Source: Owenia fusiformis (Eukaryota > Annelida > Polychaeta > Sabellida > Oweniidae). Taken from it: 64,000 bases of DNA. Position 1 is the stretch's first letter. Each line of letters begins with the position of its first letter. The position numbers and the translations under genes were made by a program. Positions 44,114 through 55,231 of the stretch are shown here, piece after piece. Below the pieces are notes generated by a model, which saw only the letters and a list, made by a program, of their open reading frames with translations, had not been told where the DNA came from and did not search any database. The stretch spans positions 19,454,822 to 19,518,821 of the forward strand of contig CAIIXF020000008.1 in the NCBI GenBank assembly GCA_903813345.2, read 5' to 3'.

Positions 44114-46207
44114 TCTGGGGCCCATCTTCGCGGAGCAGACGTACGGGGCGAGGTGGAGGAATACCAACTTGTATTATTTCTCTATGACTTCAAATCAATG
44201 GCTGACTGTCGTTACAAACTCAACGAAATATTACAACAGGTAGAATTTCATATGAAAAAGACAAATTGGATAGTGGATGGTAATTTACTAATGGAAAAGA
44301 ACACTGAATTTTCTGTGAGATTCACGCTAAGGTGCTCCGATCACAGAGATAAATTCCACAGAATCTTAATCTTCCCGTGTCACGATGTCCTCAAAGGTGA
44401 CAACCCTACAAAATGTAAGTACGACCACATTCGACCATATTGTGTTAAAGTTGCATTTGATTATACCGACTACATAAGGGATGGTGACTCACCATTTATG
44501 TATAGGGGTGAAGTCACGATTTAAAATACTCGAGGCAACTTTATGGTCCGTAATGCATATCGTATTGATCAATATGATTGCATTCTTGCTATATCATACT
44601 CTTAACATCAATTTGATTTCAAGAAAAGCTGTTAACATAAATTCGAAAATGACAAGGGGGTGTACAATCTTAAATTCCCATAATTACTAGAAACGCTGCC
44701 CCTTTTGGGAACTGTTTAGATTGCATGATTTGACTCTCCTATACCCTTAGGCGCACATGGCATTTCGAGGGCATTAATAAAACGATGGAACTATCGAATA
44801 AAGCAACCAAGCTTGTTACATACATACATACATACATACATACAGCAGACTAATAATACAGGGGCGTAGCCAGCTATCAGTCAGGGGGGAGGGGGGTGCC
44901 CCCACACTGGCTACGCCTATGTCATATATATTATATATGTTTTTCTATATATGTTTTTACAATGTACGTTCCAGTATATAAGGATAGTATGTACAAAGAC
45001 ATGAAGACTTTAGACGAGGCGGGGAGGCAGGTTTACTGGCCAGTGGTATCCCAGTTACAGACTAAATTCATCCAGTTCCGTCCGCCAGCACACGCAGTTA
45101 ACAATCTCATCCGACTTGTCAAACACTGGATTCATACATGTTTTAGAGTAAGTACTGTCGTTCGACTTTATTACTACAATATCATTTGTTTCTGTGATTA
45201 AGGTCACCTTCACTTTAGACACAGTTACATTGTCAATTTGTCGGTCACACCTTGCTAGCGCATAGTGCGACTACAATGGGACCAAGATTAATTATTTCTA
45301 GTCGTTGTGCCTTTTAGAGTCAACAAAAAGTTCTAAAAGCGAGCCCAATGCCATGTGTAAGAACCCCTATTTTTACCATTGAAAAAGGAGTCTAGCAATA
45401 CTATCCAACATGAATCTACTTGTCAATAATTGTGGTATTTTTATATTAAGAACATGTCAACTAAAATTAACATTTTATTCTCATTCTTTTTAGGAAGAGA
45501 CTAAAAAGAATTTACCCAATGCCTACGTTATCGAACTACTCGTTTTGAATATCTGGGAAAGGGTTGGAGCGCCCCCTAGCTTCGATATGTTGATTGGATT
45601 TTATGGTTTTCTTCGGAAACTCATGATGCCACAGATGACGCAAGCTATATGGAACCAAAACTACGATTTCTCAAAATATGAACAATTTACTCCCAAAAAT
45701 ACAAGGATGTAAGTTTCGATCAATATAAATCTATTTAATTTCGATCAGTTTAACGTAACGTATGCAGATATATGTGACCAGCTAATTTGATTGATGTTAA
45801 ATTATGTCAAGTCAAGTTTCTCCATAAATGCATAGAATCATGTATCTAAAATCTGAAATATTATGCAATGAATACAAAATTAACAGTGGACGAAAAATAT
45901 AAAATATTTCCGACACGATCTGAGTGATGTCCAGAGATTTCTGTTACAAGCTATTGTGAACATTTTCAGCCCTTTTATCATCGACCCAGCGTCCCCGTTT
46001 GGAAACCTCGCGGCGCGATATATCAAAGGATGGGATGACCTTATCACTGTTGCTAGGGAGTCCCTAAGGAAACCGTTACTATGGGGTATGGAAGAGAAAC
46101 GGTTGTGGCAGGTAAATCCACCAGATGAACCGGAAGACGATAAAGAAGATGATAAGGGAAAGGAAAACAAAAAGAAAAACGATAAGGATAAAAAGAAAAA
46201 GAAGTAG
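44114..46207 (+). CDS. OAS-like gene, exons 2-5 (probable pseudoenzyme)
   Basis: Exons 44114-44507, 44975-45147, 45494-45708 and 45970-46207 have intron phases 1, 0 and 2 that all agree; with exon 1 they encode 405 aa. Family hallmarks are NNLIRLVKHW (about 240-249), LPNAYVIELLVLNIWERVG and DPASPFGNLA (from D332), as in OAS proteins, which normally make 2'-5' oligoadenylates from ATP on binding dsRNA. The active site is altered. Where OAS has GSxxKGT there is GAHLRGA (68-74). Where it has DAD before the LVVFL strand there is E82-Y-Q84 before LVLFL. An Asp in VAFD (D182) may be the third metal ligand. Catalysis is therefore unlikely, as in vertebrate OASL. An insertion precedes D182. The C-terminus (from about 377) is an acidic then lysine-rich tail with no counterpart in OAS1. 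The cGAS-like branch is less likely because of the RLVKHW and DPxxPxGNL motifs. Confidence 0.85.
44816..44846. repeat. CATA microsatellite
   Basis: About seven CATA units in intron 2 of the OAS-like gene. Confidence 0.9.
44860..44920. repeat. 61-bp hairpin with GGCGTAGCCAG ends
   Basis: AGGGGCGTAGCCAG faces CTGGCTACGCCTAT across a G/C-rich loop. The same end sequence recurs near 4750, 56700 and 63645, always next to a G or C homopolymer, so this is a short deletion derivative or solo end of a dispersed DNA-transposon family. A CAGGGGCG start recalls hAT termini, but no 8-bp duplication is evident. Confidence 0.6.
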
Positions 46208-46957
46208 TTGATGCTTTTATCATAAATAATGAAATACTATTATAGGAGCTATATCATACTATTAGTACAGTGACTAGAAATGGAATAACATTTATTTAGA
46301 CGTATTTTTGTAACAAAGATAGCTCTTCAAATACTTAACCACAAGTAGTTTGAAGTCGACAGTCAACTATAATGTTGACTAAACTGACGTTTACAAATAT
46401 GTTTTTAATGAATGATAACAAGGATTTAAAATATTAAAACCTGAAAATAGCAGTTTAATCTTTGAATCATCTCATAGTGTATTAATATAATGTTGACAAT
46501 GTTCCTAAATGAATGGAGGAAATTGAAGAACAAGCCTTTTTTGTAGTTCCTGTATATTCAAAATGAGTGCATTATCCATTGTGTCATCCCGTGTCAGTAG
46601 ATTATTATCATTTTGTAATAATATATAGACATCAGTTAAATCTAAATAACGTAGCGTACATCGGTTAAATTTCAAATAACGTTTCGGTAGATAATAATAA
46701 ATACTAGAAAATACATGAAATAATTAAACTTTATATTCTCACATGAATTGTTATTTTGTTAAATACGTGTACTAGCTGGGAATGATGCAAGTGAGTCAAC
46801 TGTAATAGTTGATAATAACTTATAGTAGTATATTTGCTACTAACTATTATAGTTGATATTAGTGACATGCAATTATTAGCAGATAGTTAACCTCCATCTA
46901 GATGTTGTTTACGACAACTATATTATCATATTCACTGATCAGTATCAAGCGAATGTA
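46208..46957. other. 3' flank of the OAS-like gene
   Basis: AT-rich. No canonical AATAAA is close to the stop. I see nothing else to annotate. Confidence 0.4.
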
Positions 46958-47432
46958 ACGGCTGCATTTAAGTTGGCGGACTCTAAGTGTCGATTTCGAT
47001 ATTTTCATTTTTCATTGAATTAAACTAGCTTACTTTATAGTTGACGTAATGCTCTGCCTTTTGACATTTGAACTAAATCAGGCTTATATGACATGAAAAC
47101 TCTGTCGAGTTTGATCAATTGTTCATATGCTGTGCGTAGGCGCCACGATATCTTTCACCGCTAAACGGAAGGTAATAACTGAAAATATATGATCTGTGAG
47201 CCAAAATCCCAGTTACCTTCCCTTAAGCGGTCAAAGATATCGTTGAATCGTGTTGACCACGCACAAATGATCGTACTCCAGAGTTACCATATCATATAAG
47301 CTTGATTCAATTTAAATATCAAAGCATAACGTCAACTATAGTAGTTTAATTCAGTGGAAACTTCAAAGTATCGATATCGACATTTACCAACCGCCATCTT
47401 AAATGCGAAGGTAACGACCGTTACCTTCGCTT
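46958..47432. mobile_element. Palindromic MITE of about 450 bp plus hairpin
   Basis: The arms (about 46958-47165 and 47205-47405) are diverged inverted copies sharing TGAATTAAACTA, ATAGTTGACGT, CTTATATGA and GATATCTTT. The right border carries a perfect 12-bp-arm hairpin, GCGAAGGTAACG facing CGTTACCTTCGC (47407-47432). It lies between the 3' end of the OAS-like gene and the 3' end of the convergent minus-strand gene. A related fragment is near 36.95 kb. Confidence 0.65.
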
Positions 47433-47479
47433 GATACTAACCAGTGATATTGTAGATCCATCCGTTTCGATGTCGACTT

Positions 47480-48882
47480 TCAAAGCAAGCCAATATGGTG
47501 ATCATGAGGAACCACTGTAAAACAAAGTTTTGTACATTTCGATCTCTCAAGTGCGATTACTTTGCAATCATCATCCAATGATGTCATCACAGTAGCTGGC
47601 ATTGCAATCCTGTATTGTTCAAGTCTCTTGGTAGCTTTATCCACTCGTCTGCGACTAGCCGGATACACGTCAAGTGTCCACCATACTCTGACGTCATGAT
47701 TTTCCTCCACCATCCGGGTATATGTCCCTGTCATCTTGCTACAGGGTGTGCTTCTACGAACTGAGTTCTGTTGAGACGTTGTATCATCCTTGCGAGGCCC
47801 CAAATGGAAATAAAAGGAACCACCTGAATTGGACAGATGTAAGAAGATGATGAGAATGCACTGTTTTGTATCGCTCAATACTCTTGACAGAGTAGTATAT
47901 ACAAAAAATTACGAGTTTCCTGGGGAATTATATACACCAAAGCTCTACAACCATTTTTATATGTACTGTTTCTAGATATCGATTCGGTCTGACAAATGAG
48001 CTTGGACATTCAAAGTGTAACATAGGAAACATCGCTGAGTCACAGTGTTCGGTGCTCAATACCATTGAAATTGGCTATGGACATTGGTTCCAATGCGACA
48101 CCGTCCAGGTGACAAACGAGCAAAGATAGACTTCAACCCATTTAAAATTCGATATCAAAAATTTGTGTTAAGCACAACTTGAAAAACTTGGCAAAAAACA
48201 GCACATAATTTATTGCAATGTACATCGTACAATTACCTATGAGAAGAATTGCGTTTACATCTTTATGACAGACGACGTCAACTGGTTCCATCTTTACAAG
48301 CTTAATGTGTTGTCTTGCTTTCCTAGTTCCATGATGCTCATACAAGGAAAACCCTACCATCTCCTTAGAAACCATAGTTCTCACGCCATCTTTGAGAATA
48401 ATCAATGGTTTAAAATGTTCAATGTCTAAATATAAGCACCTAAGTGTATCACACGATCTCTCAAATTTTGGCCATTTACTGCAATCTTTATCAAGTCGTT
48501 TGAATCTGTAGATTTCAATACGAATGGTTTTATTCACATATTGCTTCAAAAACTCGGGGATATTTTCAAAAAGCTCTAGATTGCCTCTTCTGTTCAAATT
48601 ACTGACTGGGTCGATTTTCAATATTTTATTTCGTGTGTCGATATCCTCAACTACGTTCCTTCGAAAATCTTTCTTTGATTCCTGAAAATCACCCTTTCTT
48701 CTTCTTAAAATCTTGCTGATCTTGACGCCCATCTTCAAATTCACTAAATAACGACAGATCCCGTCTTTCTCTCTGGACAACGTTCCAGTGGGCAAAATCT
48801 TTGGCCTTACATTTTGACTGTTTCTTGTTTCCAGGTAAGTTCTAAACAATGTATGTTTTTCCTTGGAATAATTTGACGTCAT
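47480..48882 (-). CDS. Two-exon gene of unknown family, convergent with the OAS-like gene
   Basis: Exon 48882-48237 ends with donor GTAATT in phase 1; exon 47823-47480 starts after acceptor CCAATTCAG in the same phase, giving 329 aa. The long open frames, matching phases and good splice sites make this a real gene rather than chance. The first exon is rich in Lys and Arg (KILRRRKGDF) and has cysteines in KDCSKWPKF, RSCDTLRCLYLD and VVCHK. The second has four cysteines, in TPCSKM, DDDCKV, KCT and LCF. No signal peptide is seen at M1. An acceptor-like TTGTTTAG within the first exon suggests it could instead be internal, with an upstream exon missed. I do not recognise the family. The layout (basic linker, then a cysteine-bearing C-terminal part) would allow a secreted propeptide-type protein, but that is speculation. 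Confidence 0.6.
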
Positions 48883-49636
48883 TTGAATAATTTATGAAAG
48901 CGTCATAAGACAATTCACCTTTGTATATTGGTTCCCCAAAAGCCTATCTGTCCAGAAATGGAAATCTTATGAAGAAGACGCATGCCATGGACAGTAGCAT
49001 GGATAAACCTCATATTTTTAACGTTTGATAAAGTAAACGCATGCTTGCATGTACATACTTGCATGTCTGTGATTTGAAATCTCGCAATTCGATTCGAGGT
49101 GTTTTTATTTCCATTTTAACGGGATTTAGGATGCGTAGAACCCCATTTCGTGGCATACTTGACGTGTGTTTTATAGAAAGATAATTTATCTTTCCAAAGA
49201 TGGCAGTTAACTCAGCACTAAAAGCAGAATACCTATAAAAGTTAAAACCAGCCTGTCCCGACTATCACCACACTTTGCCCGGATGTCTTGTAGACTTCTC
49301 TTGAGGTCAACTGGCAAAATTGTAGACTGATGATGTAAACCTATTGAAAGTACTGTAGACTGAGACCAGAGGAGGGGTTTAATATGGTTGCAAGGATATA
49401 TTTAGAATCTAACGTAAAGATATATTTGGTATGAGGATCAAGATGTCATATCTTTTTTACAAAGTGATACTTGATGGTTTGTACTTTTTCCAGCTGTACT
49501 GCAAATGATACTTTTCATTAATTTTTTTTAAATGCAATCCTTTAAAATTGTTGATGTTTTTTTCGACAGTACCTTGTAACGGTCAACAGCACCTAGCACA
49601 TGTAAACTACATGTTTACTTAATTCATGCCATACAT
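48883..49636. other. Upstream region of the unknown minus-strand gene
   Basis: No further exon of the minus-strand gene could be identified and no repeat structure seen. Its promoter is expected here but no motif stands out. Confidence 0.4.
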
Positions 49637-50090
49637 TACTGTGGTGTTACCATCACTGAGGTGTTCTTTTTGCGAATGAGGTGTTTACATAACTGAGATG
49701 TTTCTCTTAAGTAATGACATACGTATTACTGAGGTGTTCTTTTCACTGAGGTGTTCCTTTTACGAATTAAGGCGTTTACATAACTGATATGTTTCACTTA
49801 AGTAATGCCATACAATACTGAGGTGTTCCCATCACTGGGTTGTCCCTTTTACGAATTAGGTGTTTACAAACTTTACATACACATAAGTTAGATGTTGCAC
49901 CTAAGTTATGCGATACATTACTGAGGTGTTCCCATCAATGAGGTGTTCCTTTTACGAATAAGGTGTTTACATAACTGAGATGTTGCACTTACGTAATGCA
50001 ATACATAAGTGTTTCTGAGGTGTTCCCATTACTGAAGTGTTCCTTTTATGAATACGATAGTTACATAGTTACCGGGGTGTTCATTACTGA
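49637..50090. repeat. Tandem repeat, 90-102 bp, five copies
   Basis: Five units share GAGGTGTTCCCATCACTGAG, GTTCCTTTTACGAAT, AGGTGTTTACATAACTGA and CTTAAGTAATGC. Unit length varies from about 90 to 102 bp and the right end decays into shorter GAGGTGTT repeats to about 50190. Confidence 0.8.
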
Positions 50091-50190
50091 TGTATTTACT
50101 TTACTGTAGTACTTAGGCGTTTACTTTACTGAGATGTTTACTTTTCTGAGGTGTTACTTTAATCATGTGTTGACAATACTGAGGTGTTCA

Positions 50191-51026
50191 CAATTTGGAA
50201 ATATTATTTTATAAAAAACTAAGCTCACTAGTAATCTTTTGAAATTAATGTTATGTATTATTCCAGGAAAAACATATCTTTGACAAAATAGTTGTGACAT
50301 CTATCGAATAAAATCAAATTAAGTCTGTCCCAGAAGGCGATAACCGATAATGCATCGATCGTAACAGGCGTGGGAGGGATACTTGTGAGACGTGAATTTT
50401 ATTTTATAATGATTCAATTATCGGCATCATGTACATTGCAGTGTTAACAATTCAACAACATCAGGCACGAGAGAATATTTCAGATACGCTCACAACATCG
50501 ACGGTGATCGCCATTAATCAATGAGGCAGATGTGACAGCAGTCGCTTATGGGGGACGTTATCAAGTTATCTTTGACTATACACACGGATGATGAAACGAA
50601 TGGTGAAGAAAAAAATGTTGTAATGTTTGATTTTGTTTCAGTTGTATTTACTTTGGTGTTGAAAGTACACGAGAACAACTTTATTAATTGAAGTTTTTGA
50701 ATTCTGTCATTCTGTTGAGTAGTGCATCTCAGAGATAGAAAAATCCTAAGCTCGTCTCCGTATCGATCGACATCACTTGAATAAAAAGCAACCAACAGTT
50801 CATTTTAAAAGAGATATTTAAACGTGTAGGTGACTAGGTTGGATTGAACATGAGTAACCACTTACTGGAACCAGCTTGATAAAACATATCGATGTAATTG
50901 CAAAACTACAGTAGTTATCACAACTAGGATAAGGGGTATATTTACAATTGCAGTTCTTTATGAGCAACTGGTAGCCTTATCTAGTAAACAAAGCCACCAA
51001 ATGGCACGATGTGAATTAATTAGGAT
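50191..51026. other. Gene-free stretch
   Basis: AT-rich, with nothing recognised; a 93-aa minus-strand frame at 50514-50795 has no motif. Confidence 0.4.
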
Positions 51027-51058
51027 GTGAATTCAGGAGTAAAATTTGTGGCAGAATC

Positions 51059-51189
51059 ACAGGATCAGACAGCTGTGGACCACTGTGGCATAACCGAAGC
51101 AGGAAAAACTACTATGAACACGATGGAGGCACTCAGGAGAACTCTTACTGCAGTCGTTGCACTTGTTGGTGCTGGTGTCATCGAGACAG
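51059..51189 (+). CDS. Possible exon with hydrophobic segment (weak)
   Basis: An open stretch between an acceptor-like AGAATCACAG and a strong donor CAG|GTGAGT (at 51188-51193) encodes MEALRRTLTAVVALVGAGVIET, which looks like a signal peptide or membrane anchor, after an alternative upstream Met. Downstream the same GAGACAG-GTGAGT words recur in a diverged tandem array (51175-51570), so the donor may be part of the repeat. No family recognised and no partner exon found. Confidence 0.22.
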
Positions 51190-51570
51190 GTGAGTTGCAA
51201 ACAATATTTATTGTCATAGAAACGGGTGAATGGCCTACAAAGCTCACTGTCATACTGAAACGTGTGAGTCAGTCATATAACGCTTGATGACTGCTGATGT
51301 CATCGATAAAGTTGAGTTTAGTCCATTATCTTAGTATTCATAAAGTGCTGTCCTAGCGCAATATGCATTAAAGGCTAGCATTTCTAATTGAGAGACAGGT
51401 GAGTGGCAAACAATACTTATTGTCATAGAAACGTGCACGTGAGTGGCCTACAACGCTTTCTGTCATAGAAATGCTGTTGGTTTAATGAAGACAGATGAGT
51501 GGCCATGCAACAATGCTTACTGCTGTTGTAATCGAGACAAGGGAGCGGCCAACAACGCTTATATACTGTC
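51175..51570. repeat. Diverged tandem repeat around GTGAGTGGC-ACAA-GCTTA
   Basis: Six or so irregular units contain GAGACAGGTGAGT, GGCCTACAA(C/A)GCT and TGTCATAGAAACG. Spacing is uneven (35-80 bp), so it is an old or complex array. Confidence 0.5.
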
Positions 51571-52069
51571 AACTTTTTTGTCTATCTTCTACTGTGAGGT
51601 ATTTTGAGGTTGTTCCATCATATTCTTAACGATAGTCATTCTCCATAGCATGCACTGAATATCATACTTTATATTCCATTACCCTTTGTCATTTGGTTTC
51701 CCTACTGTCAAAAAACTATTTGGCTCGGGGTTTAAAAACGAATTTGTAGATTAGCAATCTGATTTTCGTGACAGTTACAGAATGAAAACAATGACGCTAA
51801 TTAAATGATCGATGTTTGCTAATATACTTAGTAGTAGTCTAAAGATGAAAAATCTATATCTAAAATCTAAACTGATGAAAGCCACTGTAGTTCCAGTCCG
51901 TTTCATCAAGGCGATGTGAAAAAGTTAAATTCCCCATTGGGTTTTGATTATTTTAAGTTGCAGTATTTTATCATTCTCTTCTCCTCCGGGAGTCAATGTA
52001 ATAAAGATGATTCTACTTTACGTCTCACTGGAGCCTGACAGTCGGCACAGTAAGGTTGTTAAAGGTAAT

Positions 52070-52135
52070 GCTGTTTAAGTCAAAGTTGTCCAAAGCAATA
52101 CTGTTCAAAGCAGTCCTGTCCAAGACAATAGGGCT
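52070..52135. repeat. Short tandem repeat (about 21 bp)
   Basis: Three to four units of CAAAG(T/C)-GTCC-AA(A/G)-CAATACTGTT. Lies just left of the 156-bp satellite. Confidence 0.5.
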
Positions 52136-52165
52136 GTTAAGTGAAACGTTTTGATAGAAATTGTA

Positions 52166-53277
52166 CGTGGACGTGTAAAACGTTGATTACTGTTTCCTCT
52201 CATCAATTGTTTTTTTCCAGTAACCTAATGACACCTATCTTTCTTATATCTTTATACTCAATTTGACAAGTTATTACTACCACAAGGAGAGGACGAATCC
52301 ATTATAACCACAATCCTACACGTTCACGCGTAATACGTTGATTACTGTTTCCTCTCATCAATTGTTTTTTTTCCAGTAACCTCATGACACCTATCTTTCT
52401 TATATCTTTATACTCAATTTGACAAGTTATTACTACCACAAGGAGAGGACGAATCCATTATAACCACAATTCTACACGTTCACGCGTAATACGTTGATTA
52501 GTGTTTCCTCTCATCAATTGTTTTTTTTCCAGTAACCCAATGACACCTATTTTCCTTATATCTTTATACTCAATTGGACAAGTTGTTACTACCACAAGGA
52601 GAGGACGAATCCATTATAACCACAATCCTACACGTTCACGCGTAATACGTTGATTACTGTTTCCTCTCATCAATTGTTTTTTTTCCAGTAACCTAATGAC
52701 ACCTATCTTTCTTATATCTTTATACTCAATTTGACAAGTTATTACTACCACAAGGAGAGGACGAATCCATTATAACCACAATTCTACACGTTCACGCGTA
52801 ATACGTTGATTAGTGTTTCCTCTCATCAATTGTTTTTTTTCCAGTAACCCAATGACACCTATTTTCCTTATATCTTTATACTCAATTGGACAAGTTGTTA
52901 CTACCACAAGGAGAGGACGAATCCATTATAACCACAATCCTACACGTTCACGCGTAATACGTTGATTATTACTGTTTCCTCTCATCAATTGGTTTTTTTC
53001 CAGTAACCCAATGACACCTATTTTCCTTATATCTTTATACTCAATTGGACAAGTTGTTACTACCACAAGGAGAGGACGAATCCATTATAACCACAATCCT
53101 ACACGTTCACGCGTAATACGTTGATTACTGTTTCCTCTCATCAATTGGTTTTTTTCCAGTAACCTAATGACACCTATTTTCCTTATATCTTTATACTCAA
53201 TTGGACAAGTTATTACTATCACAAGGAGAGAACGAATCCATTATAACCACAATTCTACACGTTCACGCGTACTATTA
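52166..53277. repeat. Satellite array, about 156-bp unit, seven copies
   Basis: Seven head-to-tail units each contain ACACGTTCACGCGTAATACG, TTTCCTCTCATCAATTG, a TTTTTTTTCCAGTAACC tract and AAGGAGAGGACGAATCC. Two subtypes are visible: type A (CCTAATGACACCTATCTTTC with TTTGACAAGTTATT) and type B (CCCAATGACACCTATTTTCC with TTGGACAAGTTGTT). The order is about A-A-B-A-B-B-mixed, implying duplication of an A-B dimer. Copies are well over 90 percent identical. Confidence 0.92.
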
Positions 53278-55229
53278 AAACGTGTAATTTAACCTCCCTA
53301 CTACCTTTCTACATACCTGTAGGCTAAAGGGGATAAATGTGCGAGACAATCATACTGACATTGAAGCCATATTGAGTCGTATATTGTTTTTGAACCGCCA
53401 CTTACAGTGTTGTTCAGGCCTACGTTCATTCATTATGCCAGATTGCAATGGTTCCCGGTTCAAAGAAGCCAACGATTGCACAACATTCTTGTATCTGTAT
53501 AAATAAGTAAAGCAGGTCGCAATATAGATATATCTCAAGTGAACGATTCAAGTGTTTCTCTTAAAATAACAGTTTAATCAAAGAAAATTCCCACAGCATA
53601 TCATCTGTAGTCTACGGTACCATGTTTCTCAAATCAGTTTTCAACTGCGTTTTTCTAATCTGTTTCATTTTGTATAATACCATTATTTCTTCGTTTACTT
53701 TTAGCTTTAGAATTGCAAGAATACCCCAAATTAGATATTAAATAATGAATTATTTAAGGCCAAGAGAAAAGTTTTTAATGTTTCAAGGGGCCATCTCTGT
53801 AATTCAAAAATTCCCAATAGCTCAAGAGTACAATACTGCAGGAAAATTGGATTACTAAGAAAGGGCAAAGGATCATATTCTAATCTTATTGGTAACATTT
53901 TTCTTATCAAACTGTTATTCACTGGTAATTAATCTGGCATCCACTTATGATTTACGACTGCAATTAAAATCTGTAATAAAAATAATAGTATCCACTGCAC
54001 ACTTTCTCACGTAGATAAAAAATGAATTTTGAGATAAACACCTGCTAGTGTTTGATCGCGGTATATATTGAGATTATTCACCGAGAGGGATTGAATCATA
54101 TCCAAGTACCAAGTAGAATTTCACGTTGTTCTGTGTATTCCAGTATTTGGAGTTCCCGTGTATTTTATGCCATGATTTAATGATCTAAGTTGTGTGTCAT
54201 TCTCAAATATCACATGATGATCTTAGAAAATATAAGTAGCTAAATTAGTTAAATTAATATCGCTATATCATACTATATTCGTGCATTGAATAAAAACGTC
54301 AGAAAATGAAAAACAAAAACGAATGGGTGCATTCGTTTCCAATAGGAGAACGGCCAATGTGAATACGGTTTTTCGGGAAAATAGTACTAAAATACCGATA
54401 GTGTTACATGTGTTCGTCAAAGAGAAATAATAGCATCATTGTAAAAATCATTATCGAGTCGACTAGGAAATAAATATGCAATCTTCTTTCAAGTCTCTTA
54501 TTACAAGATTGATTAGAGTCATAAAAGCGAAAACCACTTGATATGAATCCTTGCAGTATCAGAAAATATTGCCCAGAGAGCAGAAGAATCATTGCCCCGA
54601 ATGACCAAAACATGAATTTCCATAGAACCCACTATCGTCCAATCAGAGGAGAGTAACTATTTTTGTGTTTGAATGCATCCAAATTTTGTGAAACATTGAA
54701 AAATAATAAAATAATCTTCAAGCATTTTGCATGAATTTTTTGACCGTCCTGGTACAAACAAACCAATTGGACCGGAAGTAAATGTATACGCAGAAATGAT
54801 CTGCCATCTTCTATATGAGTCATAATCCGCATTACAAATGGCGAATGATCCCACTTCTGTTTGCAAATACATCCGCTATAATTCATGTGTCCCGGTCATC
54901 TTTATTTAAAGTATTGTTACATTCTAGGATCCAGCTCCAAGTGATTTAGAAGTACTGATATGACCTTCATTTATCAACGCCTCGTAAATCATTTTGTATT
55001 ATCATAGCTAATCATTCCTCGTCGCAATTTCCCTATTTACATTCAATATGTTTTATTCATCAAGCCTAATGGTACTGATAAACCCGGACTTCCTAGTATA
55101 TGGTGACATTGGCACTGGCAGGCATTCTCACTGAGAAAAACAAAACACGCATTTTGTTTCCGTTTTTGAGAATCAAGCTGCGAAGATGAACGTTAATTTC
55201 AATTGTCATTCATTTTGTCATTGTCGTTA
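53278..55229. other. Gene-free stretch
   Basis: Several frames of 60-85 codons on the minus strand (54404-54886) include a hydrophobic one but show no conserved motif, no shared frame and no splice pattern. Nothing else recognised. Confidence 0.4.
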
Positions 55230-55231
55230 TA

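Noticed and set aside
44114-44507. Assignment of the nucleotidyltransferase-like gene to the cGAS-like branch
   Set aside because: LIRLVKHW, the LPNAYVIELL-WER segment and DPASPFGNL, together with the exon phase pattern, match OAS. I saw no cGAS-type zinc ribbon.
52166-53277. CRISPR-like array
   Set aside because: Units are contiguous and almost entirely identical without unique spacers, in a eukaryotic context. This is a satellite.
54404-54886. Minus-strand frames as a broken membrane-protein gene
   Set aside because: The frames do not join across splice sites, three readings compete over the same bases and none has a family motif.
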